The notes under the pieces were generated by a model. It saw only the letters and a list, made by a program, of their open reading frames with translations, did no database searches and had not been told where the DNA came from. Below, in pieces: positions 10,001-19,493 of a stretch of DNA of 64,000 nt. Both the position numbers and the translations under genes were made by a program. How positions within the stretch are numbered: position 1 is the first letter of the stretch; the number at the start of each line of letters is the position of its first letter. The DNA is from Confluentibacter flavum (GTDB lineage Bacteria > Bacteroidota > Bacteroidia > Flavobacteriales > Flavobacteriaceae). The DNA lies in contig NZ_PJEO01000017.1 of the NCBI RefSeq assembly GCF_002843175.1, positions 124,001-188,000 on the forward strand, read 5' to 3'.

Positions 10001-10104
10001 AAATTTTACTCCTATTGGTTCTAAGTTTAAATTCTTTATCTCTACAAAGAGATTGCTTCAGTCTTCCCATAACTATCGGAACTCTTCGTAATGACTGTGA
10101 TTAC
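10001..10104. repeat. fcl-gmd spacer with degenerate intergenic repeat
   Basis: The 104-base gap carries a hairpin formed by ATCTCT and AGAGAT around 10038-10053. AGATTGCTTCAGTC, AACTATCGGAACTCTTCG and TAATGACTGTG follow. This layout resembles the short dispersed intergenic elements common in Flavobacteriaceae that end in an AATGAC motif; related pieces occur at 35.1, 41.4 and 56.6 kb. No open frame or clear promoter is visible. Confidence 0.5.
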
Positions 10105-11238
10105 CTATTCAAAATAGTTTTTAATTTTATAACCACCGTCTTTAAGATATTGTTGCTTTTCCATGAGTTTAATGTCGCTTGTCATCATATCTTTCACTAA
10201 TGCTACTAAGTCATATTTAGGAATCCACCCTAGTTTTTCTTTAGCTTTGGTGGCATCCCCAATAAGCAAATCAACTTCAGTTGGTCTAAAATACTTTGGG
10301 TCAACAGCAATAACTTCTTTACCTATTTCTAACTGATATTTTAGGTTGTGGCAAGATTTAATATAGCCTTTCTCATCGGCTCCTTTTCCTTTAAACTCAA
10401 GTTCAATACCTACATGGTTAAAACACATCTTCACAAAATCTCTAACGGTTGTTGTTTTTCCAGTAGCAATGACCCAATCTTCTGCCTCATCTGCCTGCAA
10501 AATCATCCACATCACACGAATGTAATCTTTAGCGTGCCCCCAATCTCTTTGGGCATCTAAATTTCCTAGAAATATTTTTTCTTGTAGCCCTAAAGCAATT
10601 TTTGAGGTTGCTCTGGTTATTTTACGTGTTACAAATGTTTCCCCTCGTATGGGTGATTCATGATTAAATAATATGCCATTACACGCATACATCCCATAAG
10701 CTTCCCTGTAATTAACGGTTATCCAATAAGCATACATTTTTGCAACAGCATACGGGCTTCTTGGATAAAATGGCGTGGTTTCAGTTTGCGGAACTTCTTG
10801 CACTTTACCGTATAATTCTGATGTAGAGGCTTGATAAATCCTGGTTTTCTTTTCCATTCCTAAAAGTCGAATGGCTTCTAATAATCTTAAAGTTCCTATG
10901 CCATCTGCATTAGCAGTATATTCAGGCATTTCAAAAGATACATGTACATGGCTCATGGCTGCCAAATTGTATATTTCATCTGGTTGAACTTCTTGGATAA
11001 TTCTTGTTAGGTTGGTACTATCGGTTAAATCGCCATAATGGAGATAAAAATTTCTATTTTCTACATGAGGGTCTTGATATAAATGATCGATTCTATCAGT
11101 ATTGAACATGGACGATCTCCTTTTAATACCATGTACTTCATAATCCTTTTTTAATAGAAACTCACTTAAATAAGCGCCATCCTGTCCCGTTACACCTGTA
11201 ATTAATGCTACTTTTTTTTTCATTTGGTTGTTATTCAT
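10105..11238 (-). CDS. gmd: GDP-mannose 4,6-dehydratase
   Basis: The 377-residue protein converts GDP-D-mannose to GDP-4-keto-6-deoxy-D-mannose, the first step to GDP-L-fucose. It has [19 protein letters not shown] at the N-terminus, [15 protein letters not shown], the catalytic ASTSELYG, and Y-x-x-x-K in [32 protein letters not shown] is highly characteristic of Gmd. Its start overlaps the end of rfbD by 8 bases, and fcl follows after 104 bases. Length and motifs are canonical. Confidence 0.97.
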   Translation of the reverse strand: MNNNQMKKKVALITGVTGQDGAYLSEFLLKKDYEVHGIKRRSSMFNTDRIDHLYQDPHVENRNFYLHYGDLTDSTNLTRIIQEVQPDEIYNLAAMSHVHVSFEMPEYTANADGIGTLRLLEAIRLLGMEKKTRIYQASTSELYGKVQEVPQTETTPFYPRSPYAVAKMYAYWITVNYREAYGMYACNGILFNHESPIRGETFVTRKITRATSKIALGLQEKIFLGNLDAQRDWGHAKDYIRVMWMILQADEAEDWVIATGKTTTVRDFVKMCFNHVGIELEFKGKGADEKGYIKSCHNLKYQLEIGKEVIAVDPKYFRPTEVDLLIGDATKAKEKLGWIPKYDLVALVKDMMTSDIKLMEKQQYLKDGGYKIKNYFE

Positions 11239-12079
11239 TTAATAAAATAGAGTTTTTAGGTCGCTTGGCAAAAGTAACATAATTACTAGTTTTTACAAGT
11301 TTGGTCTTGTTATTTAATTTATTTTCTGACAAGATCTCTTTTGCAAAATCATACCACGTCATCACTTTATCATCTGAAACATGTTTTACCCCATATTCTA
11401 TTGACTTATTAACCATTAAATCTATAATAGCTCTTGCTAGACTTTCGGTATTAGTTGGGCATCCTATTTGTTCTGTAGTAATAGCCAACTCCTTTTTTGT
11501 GTTGGCCAACTCCAAAATAGTCCTATAAAAATTTTTGCCATACTTTTTACTGTATAACCAAGAGGATCTAACAATAAAATAATTGTTTAAGATATCCTGA
11601 ATATGATGTTCCCCCAATAATTTAGATTTACCATATTCATTAATGGGGTTTGGTAAGTCTTCTATGGTATATGGCGTTCCCTTTTCTCCATCAAACACAT
11701 AATCTGTTGAAATATGAATTAATATGGTATTATATTTTTTACAGGACTCGGCTATATTTTTTACAGCCTCAGCGTTAACTTTATAGGCTAAATCTGGTGT
11801 TTTTTCGGCCTGTTCTACATTAGTAAAAGCCGCACAATTTATGCAATAATCAAATTTATACTTTTCAAAAAAAATCTCTATCTCTCTTTTGTTAGTAATA
11901 TCTAATTCAGATTTAGAAGTGAACATAAAATCTAAAGAACTAATGCCAGAATATAATTCTTGTATAGTAAGTCCTAATTGTCCACCAGCCCCAGTAACTA
12001 ATATGGCTATTGGTTGTGGGTTATAGCTATCGAATTTGGTTATTGGTGTATTTAAAACAGTATCATTCATAAAATTCAT
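11231..12079 (-). CDS. rfbD: dTDP-4-dehydrorhamnose reductase
   Basis: This 282-residue reductase performs the last step of dTDP-L-rhamnose synthesis. [15 protein letters not shown] marks the Rossmann site, [15 protein letters not shown] is the family signature, and YGKSKLLGE contains the catalytic Y-x-x-x-K. The chosen ATG at 12079 overlaps the rfbC stop as ATGA, supporting coupling. It leaves about 26 residues before the Rossmann fold, slightly longer than usual; ATG three codons later is an alternative. It belongs to a complete rfbBACD set interrupted by the S23-type gene. Confidence 0.95.
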   Translation of the reverse strand: MNFMNDTVLNTPITKFDSYNPQPIAILVTGAGGQLGLTIQELYSGISSLDFMFTSKSELDITNKREIEIFFEKYKFDYCINCAAFTNVEQAEKTPDLAYKVNAEAVKNIAESCKKYNTILIHISTDYVFDGEKGTPYTIEDLPNPINEYGKSKLLGEHHIQDILNNYFIVRSSWLYSKKYGKNFYRTILELANTKKELAITTEQIGCPTNTESLARAIIDLMVNKSIEYGVKHVSDDKVMTWYDFAKEILSENKLNNKTKLVKTSNYVTFAKRPKNSILLNE

Positions 12080-12621
12080 AAAATTGCCTTTTCAAAAGGT
12101 GGGAGTTTCAAATCTTTTTCTGATATAACAAGTTCCTCTTGATTTAATTTCCAATCAATCTTCAAATCTTCATCATTATAAATAATGCCGCTTTCAGCTT
12201 TTTTATTATAAAAATTGTCACATTTATATGAAAAAATGGCCGTGTCACTTAAAACCACAAATCCATGGGCAAACCCACATGGGATAAATAATTGTGTTTT
12301 ATTATCTTCTGATAATTCTAAAGAAACATATTCTCCAAAAGTATCTGAGTCTTTCCTTATATCTACAGCTATATCTAGAACGCTTCCTTTTACAACCCGC
12401 ACTAATTTAGCCTGAGCAAATTCACCATTTTGGAAATGAAGACCTCTTAATGTTCCTTTTACAGAAAAGGATTCATTATCTTGAATAAAATCTATGTGCT
12501 GACCAATCAATTTATTGAATGTGTTTTGATTGAAACTTTCAAAAAAATAGCCTCTACTGTCTTCAAAAACCATTGGTTCTAATATAAAGCAACCTTTTAA
12601 TTTCGTTTCTTTTGCTATCAT
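12076..12621 (-). CDS. rfbC: dTDP-4-dehydrorhamnose 3,5-epimerase
   Basis: This is a cupin-fold epimerase of 181 residues, the normal length. FFESFNQNTF, GTLRGLHFQ (with the active-site histidine) and LFIPCGFAHGFVVLSD are diagnostic for RmlC. It acts on dTDP-4-keto-6-deoxyglucose made by RfbB. Its start codon shares a base with the rfbA stop, and its stop overlaps the rfbD start. The three genes are therefore translated as one block. Confidence 0.96.
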   Translation of the reverse strand: MIAKETKLKGCFILEPMVFEDSRGYFFESFNQNTFNKLIGQHIDFIQDNESFSVKGTLRGLHFQNGEFAQAKLVRVVKGSVLDIAVDIRKDSDTFGEYVSLELSEDNKTQLFIPCGFAHGFVVLSDTAIFSYKCDNFYNKKAESGIIYNDEDLKIDWKLNQEELVISEKDLKLPPFEKAIL

Positions 12622-13487
12622 TAATTTTTATTAAGTAATCCTAATAAATTTTTACCATAACCGCTTTTTAATAAAGGTTCTGCTAAAGCTATAAATTCGT
12701 CTTTAGTAATAAAACCCATCTCGTAAGCTGCGCCTTCAATAGCTCCTATTTTTAGACCTTGGCGTTCCTCAATCACTTCAACAAATTGAGAGGCTTGCAT
12801 GAGTGATTGAAATGTCCCTGTGTCTAACCATGCCGTTCCTCTGTCTAAAATGCTTACGTTTAGTTTGCCTTGTTTTAAATATGCTTTATTAACATCGGTA
12901 ATTTCCAATTCTCCTCTATGGCTGGGTTGTATGTTTTTCGCAATTTCAACGACAGAATTATCATAAAAATAAATGCCAGGGACGGCATAGTTTGATTTGG
13001 GTTTTTCTGGTTTTTCTTCAATAGAAATGGCTTGCCCCTGATCATTAAATTCTACCACACCGTAACGTTCTGGATCGTGTACTCTATAAGCATAAATAAT
13101 GCCTCCATCGGGATTATTATTTGCTTGTAACAGTTTTGCCAAACCTGTACCATAAAAAATATTATCTCCTAATATTAATGCAACTTTATCTTTACCTACA
13201 AAAGATTCACCTATTATAAAAGCTTCTGCCAATCCGTTCGGTGCTTCCTGAACGGCATATTCAAATCTACATCCATACTTTTTCCCGTCCCCCAATAAAT
13301 CTTTAAATAATGGTAAATCCTTAGGGGTTGAAATGATTAAAATTTCATTAATTCCTGCGTATATTAATGTAGAAAGTGGATAATAAATCATGGGCTTGTC
13401 ATAAATAGGCATTAGTTGCTTACTAACCGATAATGTTAATGGGTGTAATCTGGTTCCTGAGCCTCCTGCTAATATGATGCCTTTCAT
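12621..13487 (-). CDS. rfbA: Glucose-1-phosphate thymidylyltransferase
   Basis: The 288-residue enzyme makes dTDP-glucose from glucose-1-phosphate and dTTP, the committed step to dTDP-rhamnose. [20 protein letters not shown] is the nucleotide-binding signature, followed by [39 protein letters not shown] and [12 protein letters not shown] are further RmlA motifs. Length and N-terminus are canonical. Immediately upstream begins the repeat-rich S23 cassette that separates it from rfbB. Confidence 0.97.
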   Translation of the reverse strand: MKGIILAGGSGTRLHPLTLSVSKQLMPIYDKPMIYYPLSTLIYAGINEILIISTPKDLPLFKDLLGDGKKYGCRFEYAVQEAPNGLAEAFIIGESFVGKDKVALILGDNIFYGTGLAKLLQANNNPDGGIIYAYRVHDPERYGVVEFNDQGQAISIEEKPEKPKSNYAVPGIYFYDNSVVEIAKNIQPSHRGELEITDVNKAYLKQGKLNVSILDRGTAWLDTGTFQSLMQASQFVEVIEERQGLKIGAIEGAAYEMGFITKDEFIALAEPLLKSGYGKNLLGLLNKN

Positions 13488-13734
13488 TGTTTGATAGTTA
13501 CAAGGTTATGGGTTATATAGTTATATGGTTAAAAGGTGATAAGGTTTAGTGGTTATATCAAACACGTTTTCAGAAAGCTTCTGAAAGCTGTTTTTTTTAT
13601 TTCAATTATTAATTGTGTTTTTAAATAAATCTTATCCAAAGCATTAATTTATAGTTGTTAACTCGTTATATATTTTTAAACTGTTGTCTTCATTTAATGT
13701 CCGTTACTCTCTAACCTTCTAACTTTTTAACCTT
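13488..13734. repeat. Repeat-rich spacer, left flank of four-helix-bundle cassette
   Basis: The 247-base spacer has TAGTTACAAGGTTAT at 13495-13509, then GTTATAT- and GGTTA-type units to about 13555. A hairpin with stems at 13568-13575 and 13579-13586 is followed by a T tract at 13591-13598. The tandem motif CTAACCTTCTAACTTTTTAA lies at 13711-13730, followed by CCTTCTAACT. The first block is the reverse complement of a block on the other side of the cassette (14130-14152). The C-terminal codon and stop of the S23-type gene lie inside the last repeat unit. Confidence 0.75.
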
Positions 13735-14091
13735 CTAACTATTCAACCGCTTAATTAGGTTTGAAAGCATGTTCCTAATAAAATAGATGCGTTTGTTTAC
13801 TTCCTCAATCTCTTTAATATATCCTACCCTAAAGGAAATTTCTAATTGAGTCTCTACTTCTGAAAGAGATCCCATAGAAATATATAAAAACCTAGCGAAT
13901 TCTTTACCTCCTTTTCTTCCTGCGCCTTCTGCAATGTTGGATGGTATTGAAACAGAAGCTCTACGTAATTGAGACGTCAATCCAAAGGCTTCTTTTGAGG
14001 GAAACTGTTCTGTTATATCATAAATCATAACAACAAAATCCATAGACTCCTGCCACACTTTTAAATCCTTATGAGATTTAATTTTATCCAT
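13735..14091 (-). CDS. Four-helix-bundle protein, S23/Avd-like family
   Basis: This 118-residue, mostly helical protein belongs to the family first seen as an ORF in 23S rRNA intervening sequences (23S_rRNA_IVP, TIGR02436). Typical features are HKDLKVWQESMDFV near the N-terminus, PSKEAFGLTSQLRRASVSIP near 31-50 and NIAEGAGRKGGKEFARFLYI near 53-72. Family members form pentameric barrels, and the Avd protein of diversity-generating retroelements is a relative. The role of stand-alone copies is unknown. Here it sits alone between rfbB and rfbA and is flanked by inverted short repeats. I see no reverse transcriptase or template repeat nearby, so it is not a recognisable retroelement. Confidence 0.9.
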   Translation of the reverse strand: MDKIKSHKDLKVWQESMDFVVMIYDITEQFPSKEAFGLTSQLRRASVSIPSNIAEGAGRKGGKEFARFLYISMGSLSEVETQLEISFRVGYIKEIEEVNKRIYFIRNMLSNLIKRLNS

Positions 14092-14120
14092 AGTTCAAAT
14101 CTATAGTTGTGCTGTCCCCT

Positions 14121-14152
14121 CTTAACTTTTTAACCATATAACCTTGTAACTA
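14121..14152. repeat. Right flank repeat of the four-helix-bundle cassette
   Basis: The bases at 14130-14152 read TTAACCATATAACCTTGTAA followed by CTA. The reverse complement matches TAGTTACAAGGTTAT at 13495-13509 exactly and ATATGGTTAA again at about 13522-13531. A TAACTTTTTAAC unit at 14123-14134 echoes the tandem units at 13711-13740. The pair forms an imperfect inverted repeat enclosing the S23-type gene. Confidence 0.75.
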
Positions 14153-14159
14153 CTCATTT

Positions 14160-15206
14160 TTAATTATTATATTGCTTTTCGTAATACGTTTTATAATCTC
14201 CACTAATCACACTATGCAACCACTCTTCATTATTTAAATACCAATCAATAGTTTTGTTTAATCCTTCTTCAAAAGTTACCGATGGTTTCCAGCCTAACTC
14301 TTGGTTGATTTTTGATGCATCAATAGCATACCTTAAATCGTGTCCTGGACGGTCTTTCACGTAGGTTATTAATCTTTCTGAACTGCCTTTTTCTCTGTTT
14401 AACTTTTCATCCATTTGCTGACAAAGCAACTTTACCAAATCAATATTTTTCCATTCGTTAAAACCACCAATATTGTAGGTTTCTTTATTTTTTCCTTTAT
14501 GAAAAACCAAATCGATAGCAACAGCATGATCCTTTACATATAACCAGTCCCTTGTGTAATTACCATCACCATAAACCGGTAATGGCTTATGGTTTATTAT
14601 ATTATTAATAAATAACGGAATTAATTTTTCTGGAAACTGATTCTGACCATAATTATTGGAGCAATTTGTAATGGCATACGGCATGCCATAAGTTTCTCCA
14701 TAAGCTCTCACAAAATGGTCTGAACTTGCTTTGGAAGCTGAATACGGTGAATTTGGATCGTAGGATGTCATTTCGGTAAACAATCCTGTTCGACCTAGAG
14801 TACCATAAACCTCATCGGTACTTATATGATAAAATAATTTATTGCTAAAGTTATCTTTCCAAGTGTTTTTGAACGCATTTAAGAGAATCATCGTGCCTAT
14901 AACATTGGTCTTCACAAACGCTAATGGGTCTTTTATGGACCTATCTACATGCGATTCTGCAGCTAAATGTATAACCCCATCAAACTTATATTTTTCAAAC
15001 AAATCATTTATAAAAACTTCATTGGTAATATCGCCTTTAACAAATGTATAATTGGGTCTGTCTTCAATATCCTTTAAATTTTCTAAATTACCAGCATAGG
15101 TTAAAGCATCTAAATTAACAATATGGTAATTTGGATAGGTTTCAACAAATAATCTTATTACATGAGAGCCTATAAACCCTGCTCCGCCAGTAATTAAAAT
15201 AGTCAT
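14160..15206 (-). CDS. rfbB: dTDP-glucose 4,6-dehydratase
   Basis: The 348-residue protein has ILITGGAGFIGSHVIRLF (NAD site), HLAAESHVDRSI, the catalytic STDEVYG and Y-x-x-x-K in SPYSASKASSDHFV, then NCSNNYGQNQFPEKLIPL. All are diagnostic of RmlB. It converts dTDP-glucose to the 4-keto-6-deoxy intermediate for rhamnose. It is 3 bases downstream of the Wzz-like gene, so transcription probably continues from there. In most rml operons rfbB and rfbA adjoin; here the S23 cassette intervenes. Confidence 0.97.
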   Translation of the reverse strand: MTILITGGAGFIGSHVIRLFVETYPNYHIVNLDALTYAGNLENLKDIEDRPNYTFVKGDITNEVFINDLFEKYKFDGVIHLAAESHVDRSIKDPLAFVKTNVIGTMILLNAFKNTWKDNFSNKLFYHISTDEVYGTLGRTGLFTEMTSYDPNSPYSASKASSDHFVRAYGETYGMPYAITNCSNNYGQNQFPEKLIPLFINNIINHKPLPVYGDGNYTRDWLYVKDHAVAIDLVFHKGKNKETYNIGGFNEWKNIDLVKLLCQQMDEKLNREKGSSERLITYVKDRPGHDLRYAIDASKINQELGWKPSVTFEEGLNKTIDWYLNNEEWLHSVISGDYKTYYEKQYNN

Positions 15207-15209
15207 ACT

Positions 15210-16259
15210 TTAATCTTTTTTATAATTCTTTAGGTAAGTATTCGTTGATAATAGTGCGAAAATAAACAATGTTAAAATCAACATCACTAATGGCACAAGA
15301 AACTTATAACTTTTTAATATGCCTTTTACTTTAACTCCCTTATTGGGAAAATTAGAAATAACATTCAAAATACTAGATTTATTGGCGCGTTCTTCATTAA
15401 GTTCTACTAAACTAGATTTTAATTCATCCATCTTATTTATCAATGCAAGCTCTTTATTGTCATTACTTCCATTTTCACCGAGATTAATAGCCGTACCTTG
15501 CATTGGGCGCTCTGCTTCTTTAAGCATCACTTTTTTATAAAGTAATTGTAATGAGTCTATCTCTTTAAATTGCTTATTATATAAACTATCTTGTAACTGA
15601 ATGTTAACATCGCTAATATATTTTTGAAGATTAAAATAATCATTACTTGAAATGGAATTGACAATTATAGGTTGAATTTGTTTTGCGATGCTATTATCTG
15701 TTGCAATAACAGATACGGTATGGAACCGTGCATCAAAAGAATTGAAATTTTTGAGATACGACTCCATGTCTATGGCTTTTTGAGTGGTTGTGTCTAAACT
15801 GCGGACAAACCTATCAAACAACAATATTTTTTGATTTTCATCAGAATATGAATCAACCTTAAACTCTTTGATTGTACCGGCTTGTTTTTCTGTAATTTGT
15901 AAGACATCTGCTAATGCGGTAGAATCCTCAGCGTCAGCCAATTCATTATAAAAATTTATATTGTTGTACAACTGCTGCACACTGTTAAAATTTGGTTCTA
16001 CAATCATAGTAGAAATATATGTTGTTTGTTTGGTACTATCTAAATAGAATCCTATAGCTAAACCTAAAGCGCCAACAATAACAAATTTTATAAAGTTTTT
16101 TTGAAGAAAAAGCAAAAAGAGGATAATAACACCAAATATGCCTTTAAAAATGCTGCCTACAAATTTAAAAAACCGATCAAAGGCATTGCCTATTAATTTA
16201 AACAATTGTCCTAAATCTACTTCTTCAGATGGTTGTGGTTGTGGCAATTCTTTACTCAT
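15210..16259 (-). CDS. Wzz-like chain-length/export protein
   Basis: The 349-residue protein has a proline-rich cytoplasmic N-terminus, then hydrophobic segments around residues 40-70 and a second near 320-342. A soluble, partly coiled-coil region lies between them. This two-transmembrane layout with a periplasmic helical domain is that of Wzz/PCP proteins that set polysaccharide chain length. It is the first gene before rfbB in a complete Wzx/Wzy locus. No kinase domain is fused. The sequence is weakly conserved, so the role is mainly inferred from topology and position. Confidence 0.65.
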   Translation of the reverse strand: MSKELPQPQPSEEVDLGQLFKLIGNAFDRFFKFVGSIFKGIFGVIILFLLFLQKNFIKFVIVGALGLAIGFYLDSTKQTTYISTMIVEPNFNSVQQLYNNINFYNELADAEDSTALADVLQITEKQAGTIKEFKVDSYSDENQKILLFDRFVRSLDTTTQKAIDMESYLKNFNSFDARFHTVSVIATDNSIAKQIQPIIVNSISSNDYFNLQKYISDVNIQLQDSLYNKQFKEIDSLQLLYKKVMLKEAERPMQGTAINLGENGSNDNKELALINKMDELKSSLVELNEERANKSSILNVISNFPNKGVKVKGILKSYKFLVPLVMLILTLFIFALLSTNTYLKNYKKD

Positions 16260-16272
16260 GATTCTATAGCTG

Positions 16273-17967
16273 TTAGTTGAATAGTTGTTCTAATATTTTT
16301 CTTGTTATAAGATAGGTTGGTCTTACGCCCGTAGTCCCTAAGCCCCCTGAAGCTAATGTGCTTCCTGTTTCTAATGGGTTATCACTTGCATAATAGGCGT
16401 ATCTCACTTTTACATCTGGACTGATGCTTCTTCTAACCTTAGACGCCGCTTGAATGGCTTTTTGGTAATGGGCACCTTCCATTTCCAAACCAATCACATT
16501 CCATGTGGAATTGTAAAAGAATTTTAAAATATCCTTATTTTGAAGTGATGTGCCTAAAACGGTAATCATGGCACCTTCATAAACATCAACGCCTTGACCT
16601 TCCAAATCTTCCTTTTTTAACTCATTTTTAAACGGATAATTATCCGCTGTTCCTTCAAAAATATGGGCCGATGGAATCATGATATCTCCTTTACCTCCTT
16701 CTAAAATACCCGCTTTTCCCATAATAGATACAGATTCGACATTTAATAGAATTTTAGACCCTTTTACTTTATATGGTTTTAAAAGCTCGTCAATGGTTTC
16801 ATATGCCTGTTCGCCAAATGCGTAATCCATGACTAAAATAATAGGTTTTTTTGATTTTAAGGCTTCATTATTCGCTTTTATGTCAATCTTATCAAAATCT
16901 ATTTTACTAGTATCAAAAATTTGAACGTCTATATTGGTACCTGAAGTATCTTCAATAAAAGTCATACCGCTTTCTAACGCTGTTATAGTCACCTTATTTC
17001 GAATGTCTTGATTTTCCTTTTTACTAAGATGCTCATAAACTTCATAAACATCTTTCTTTGGAAAATCTATTTTTAAAGCTTCGGGGGCAAATAAGGTATT
17101 CATAACGCTGTGCATGTTAGCACTTATTATATGAATAGGTCTTTCCAACAATCCGTTCTTATATAGTGTGTCCTTAATGGAATCTGCCCATATTTCGCCA
17201 TGAATATGATGTCCGAGGCGTTCTCTTAAAACCGGGCTAAATGTTATGGTGCGCTTACTGTTATCAAGTTGTTCTTCTATAGCTAATTTGCCTAACCAAT
17301 ATACAATATGCAGTAACCGTTCTGGTTGTGTTGGTGTTGCAAAATCATCGTAAACCGATATGAGTTCATTAAATGTTCTTCCTAAGATATTAGCCATGTG
17401 GGTAATGGCGACTTCCCGTTCTGGTTGTGTCAGTTTCTTTTTTGATAATACTGCTTTTTCAAGTTTTTCCCAATCTCTAGTGGTTGCCCCTTCCTCATGA
17501 ATGAGCACTCGGTTACTAATTTTATGGGATTCCACAAATAGAAAGGTCAAATGCGTTAAAATATCATAGATTTCTGAGCGTCCTCTGGTAATCTCAATAT
17601 TCATTTGCTCGGCATCAATTCTATAACAATTTCTTTTTCTTTTTTCTGGAATGATGGGTTTAAAATGCGAGTTGGAATAACCTTCATCACTTGTTAAATT
17701 AATGAAAGTACATTCTTCAATACCCTGTGGCAATCTATCAATCACATAAAGTAAGCCTGCCAATTCTGCTTTTTCTTCTCCTATGGAACCATAAATTTCT
17801 GGTCTTAAAAGTAATAAAGATTGTCTTAAAGTTTCGCCCGAAATACCCATAGGTTTATAAAACCCGCGATTAAATAAATGGCGCATAGTTATATACATCC
17901 TTTCGATAGCATTTGAGCTCTCTTGCGCCCTAGTCCTTTCGTGATGTTTTTTGTTTTTCATAACCAT
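16273..17967 (-). CDS. Conserved DUF6909-like protein with phosphorylase-like C-terminus
   Basis: This is a soluble 564-residue protein that I associate with the Bacteroidota family DUF6909, from memory. The N-terminal third is helical (MYITMRHLFNRGFYKPMGIS). The C-terminal third carries GAMITVLGTSLQ, GLEMEGAHYQKAI at about 493-505 and YYASDNPLETG at 526-536. The E-M-E-G-A and S-D-N pattern recalls the active site of the purine/uridine phosphorylase and MTA/SAH nucleosidase superfamily, where that glutamate binds ribose. It lies 24 bases after the GH3-auxin gene and 14 before the Wzz-like gene. The fold match is my inference; ATG at 17961 is an alternative start. Confidence 0.6.
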   Translation of the reverse strand: MVMKNKKHHERTRAQESSNAIERMYITMRHLFNRGFYKPMGISGETLRQSLLLLRPEIYGSIGEEKAELAGLLYVIDRLPQGIEECTFINLTSDEGYSNSHFKPIIPEKRKRNCYRIDAEQMNIEITRGRSEIYDILTHLTFLFVESHKISNRVLIHEEGATTRDWEKLEKAVLSKKKLTQPEREVAITHMANILGRTFNELISVYDDFATPTQPERLLHIVYWLGKLAIEEQLDNSKRTITFSPVLRERLGHHIHGEIWADSIKDTLYKNGLLERPIHIISANMHSVMNTLFAPEALKIDFPKKDVYEVYEHLSKKENQDIRNKVTITALESGMTFIEDTSGTNIDVQIFDTSKIDFDKIDIKANNEALKSKKPIILVMDYAFGEQAYETIDELLKPYKVKGSKILLNVESVSIMGKAGILEGGKGDIMIPSAHIFEGTADNYPFKNELKKEDLEGQGVDVYEGAMITVLGTSLQNKDILKFFYNSTWNVIGLEMEGAHYQKAIQAASKVRRSISPDVKVRYAYYASDNPLETGSTLASGGLGTTGVRPTYLITRKILEQLFN

Positions 17968-17990
17968 TTTTAAGCGGTGTAAAGGTAATA

Positions 17991-19493
17991 CTAATTATAC
18001 AAACTTGAGTGAGGAAAAGCCTCAACAATTTTTCTGTCGTTAGATAAACGTGGTATTTTGTTTTGTCCGCCAAGCTTACCTATAGACTTCATATACTCTT
18101 GAAATCCGTCTTTTTTTACCTTAGTTATTTTAAGTGGCTGCAACACATTGCCTTGTATTAAATCCAAATAATAACTATTTTGATTTTGAAGCGATTCATC
18201 AATTTTTTTGGCTAATGCCGAAAGGCTTTCAGGTTCATTTTCAAACTCTATAAACCATTCGTGGTAAGGCAATCCGTTTTCTGGATTTATTTGAGGTGCT
18301 ACCGTAAATTCTGTAACTCTAATATCTGTATCATGCGTTGCTTCTTGCATGGCTTGTTCGACTTCTTTACCAATGACATGCTCACCAAAAGCAGAAATAA
18401 AATGCTTAATTCTGCCTGACACAATGATCCTGTATGGTTTAACGGAGGTAAACTCAACGGTGTCGCCAATATTGTAAGCCCAAAGCCCTGCGTTTGATGA
18501 TATAATCATGACATAGTTTATGCCAATCTCAACATCTTTTACGGTGATTCGTTTTGGGTTTTCATCAAAAAATTCCTCAGCTTTAATGAATTCATAAAAT
18601 ATACCAGAATTAAGCTGTAGTAACATGCCCTTCTCGTTCTGTTTGTCCTGATAAGCGAAAAAACCCTCGCTGGCAGGATACAGTTCTATACTGTCAACTT
18701 TTCTGCCAATCAGGTTTTCAAATTTAGCTCGGTATGGTTCGTAATTAACGCCTCCAAAAATAAATAGGTTAAAATTTTTAAAAACGTCGCCTACATTTTT
18801 TCCTGTTCTTTTATGGATTTTCTCAAAATACATTTGAACCCATGAAGGAATTCCAGAAATAACCGTCATCTCTTCAGGCAAGGTTTCCTCAACGATGGCC
18901 TCCACTTTAGTTTCCCAATCTTCTATACAATTTGTCTCCCAAGAAGGCATACGGTTTTTTTGTAAATATTTAGGAACATAATGGGCTACAATACCTGAGA
19001 GTCTACCAACTTGAATGCCGTTCTGGGTTTTCATGATAGGGCTCCCTTGTAAAAAAATCATCTTTCCATTAACAAAACTACTTTTTCCGGTTTCATTGAT
19101 ATATAACAAAATAGCGTTTCTAGCTGATTCCACATGAAAAGGCATGCTTTCTTTTGTAATGGGAATATACTTTACTCCAGAAGTTGTGCCTGATGTTTTA
19201 GCAAAGTACAAGGGCTTTCCTTTCCAAAGAACATGTTCTTCTCCTGCTACAACTCTGTCAACATAAGGTTTCAACAGCTCATAATCCCTTATCGGCACTC
19301 GATTAACAAAATCATCATACGTTTTTATAGTTCTAAAATCGTGATCCTTTCCAAATTGTGTATTCTTTGCTTGGTTTATCAAGTTTTTAAAAACATGTTG
19401 TTGTGTTTCAATGGGATTATTTGCCCATTTTTGAACACTATTGTAAATGCGTTTTGCAAATGGTTTTGCAAGGACAGATTTTATTGATAGCAT
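17991..19493 (-). CDS. GH3-auxin-family acyl-adenylating enzyme
   Basis: The 500-residue protein is related to plant GH3 acyl-acid amido synthetases, members of the adenylate-forming (ANL) superfamily. FAKTSGTTSGVKYIPIT at about 98-114 contains the ATP-binding loop. SIELYPASEGFFAYQ (middle) and IISSNAGLWAYNIGDTVEFTS match the second and third adenylation motifs. Bacterial members are common in Bacteroidota but their substrates are not known. The name does not imply auxin and is unrelated to glycoside hydrolase family 3. Its start overlaps the stop of the M23 peptidase gene by one base. Confidence 0.88.
   Translation of the reverse strand: MLSIKSVLAKPFAKRIYNSVQKWANNPIETQQHVFKNLINQAKNTQFGKDHDFRTIKTYDDFVNRVPIRDYELLKPYVDRVVAGEEHVLWKGKPLYFAKTSGTTSGVKYIPITKESMPFHVESARNAILLYINETGKSSFVNGKMIFLQGSPIMKTQNGIQVGRLSGIVAHYVPKYLQKNRMPSWETNCIEDWETKVEAIVEETLPEEMTVISGIPSWVQMYFEKIHKRTGKNVGDVFKNFNLFIFGGVNYEPYRAKFENLIGRKVDSIELYPASEGFFAYQDKQNEKGMLLQLNSGIFYEFIKAEEFFDENPKRITVKDVEIGINYVMIISSNAGLWAYNIGDTVEFTSVKPYRIIVSGRIKHFISAFGEHVIGKEVEQAMQEATHDTDIRVTEFTVAPQINPENGLPYHEWFIEFENEPESLSALAKKIDESLQNQNSYYLDLIQGNVLQPLKITKVKKDGFQEYMKSIGKLGGQNKIPRLSNDRKIVEAFPHSSLYN

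Noticed and set aside
13735-14091. Diversity-generating retroelement around the Avd-like gene
   Set aside because: No reverse transcriptase, template repeat or adenine-variable target gene is visible within the surrounding 10 kb.
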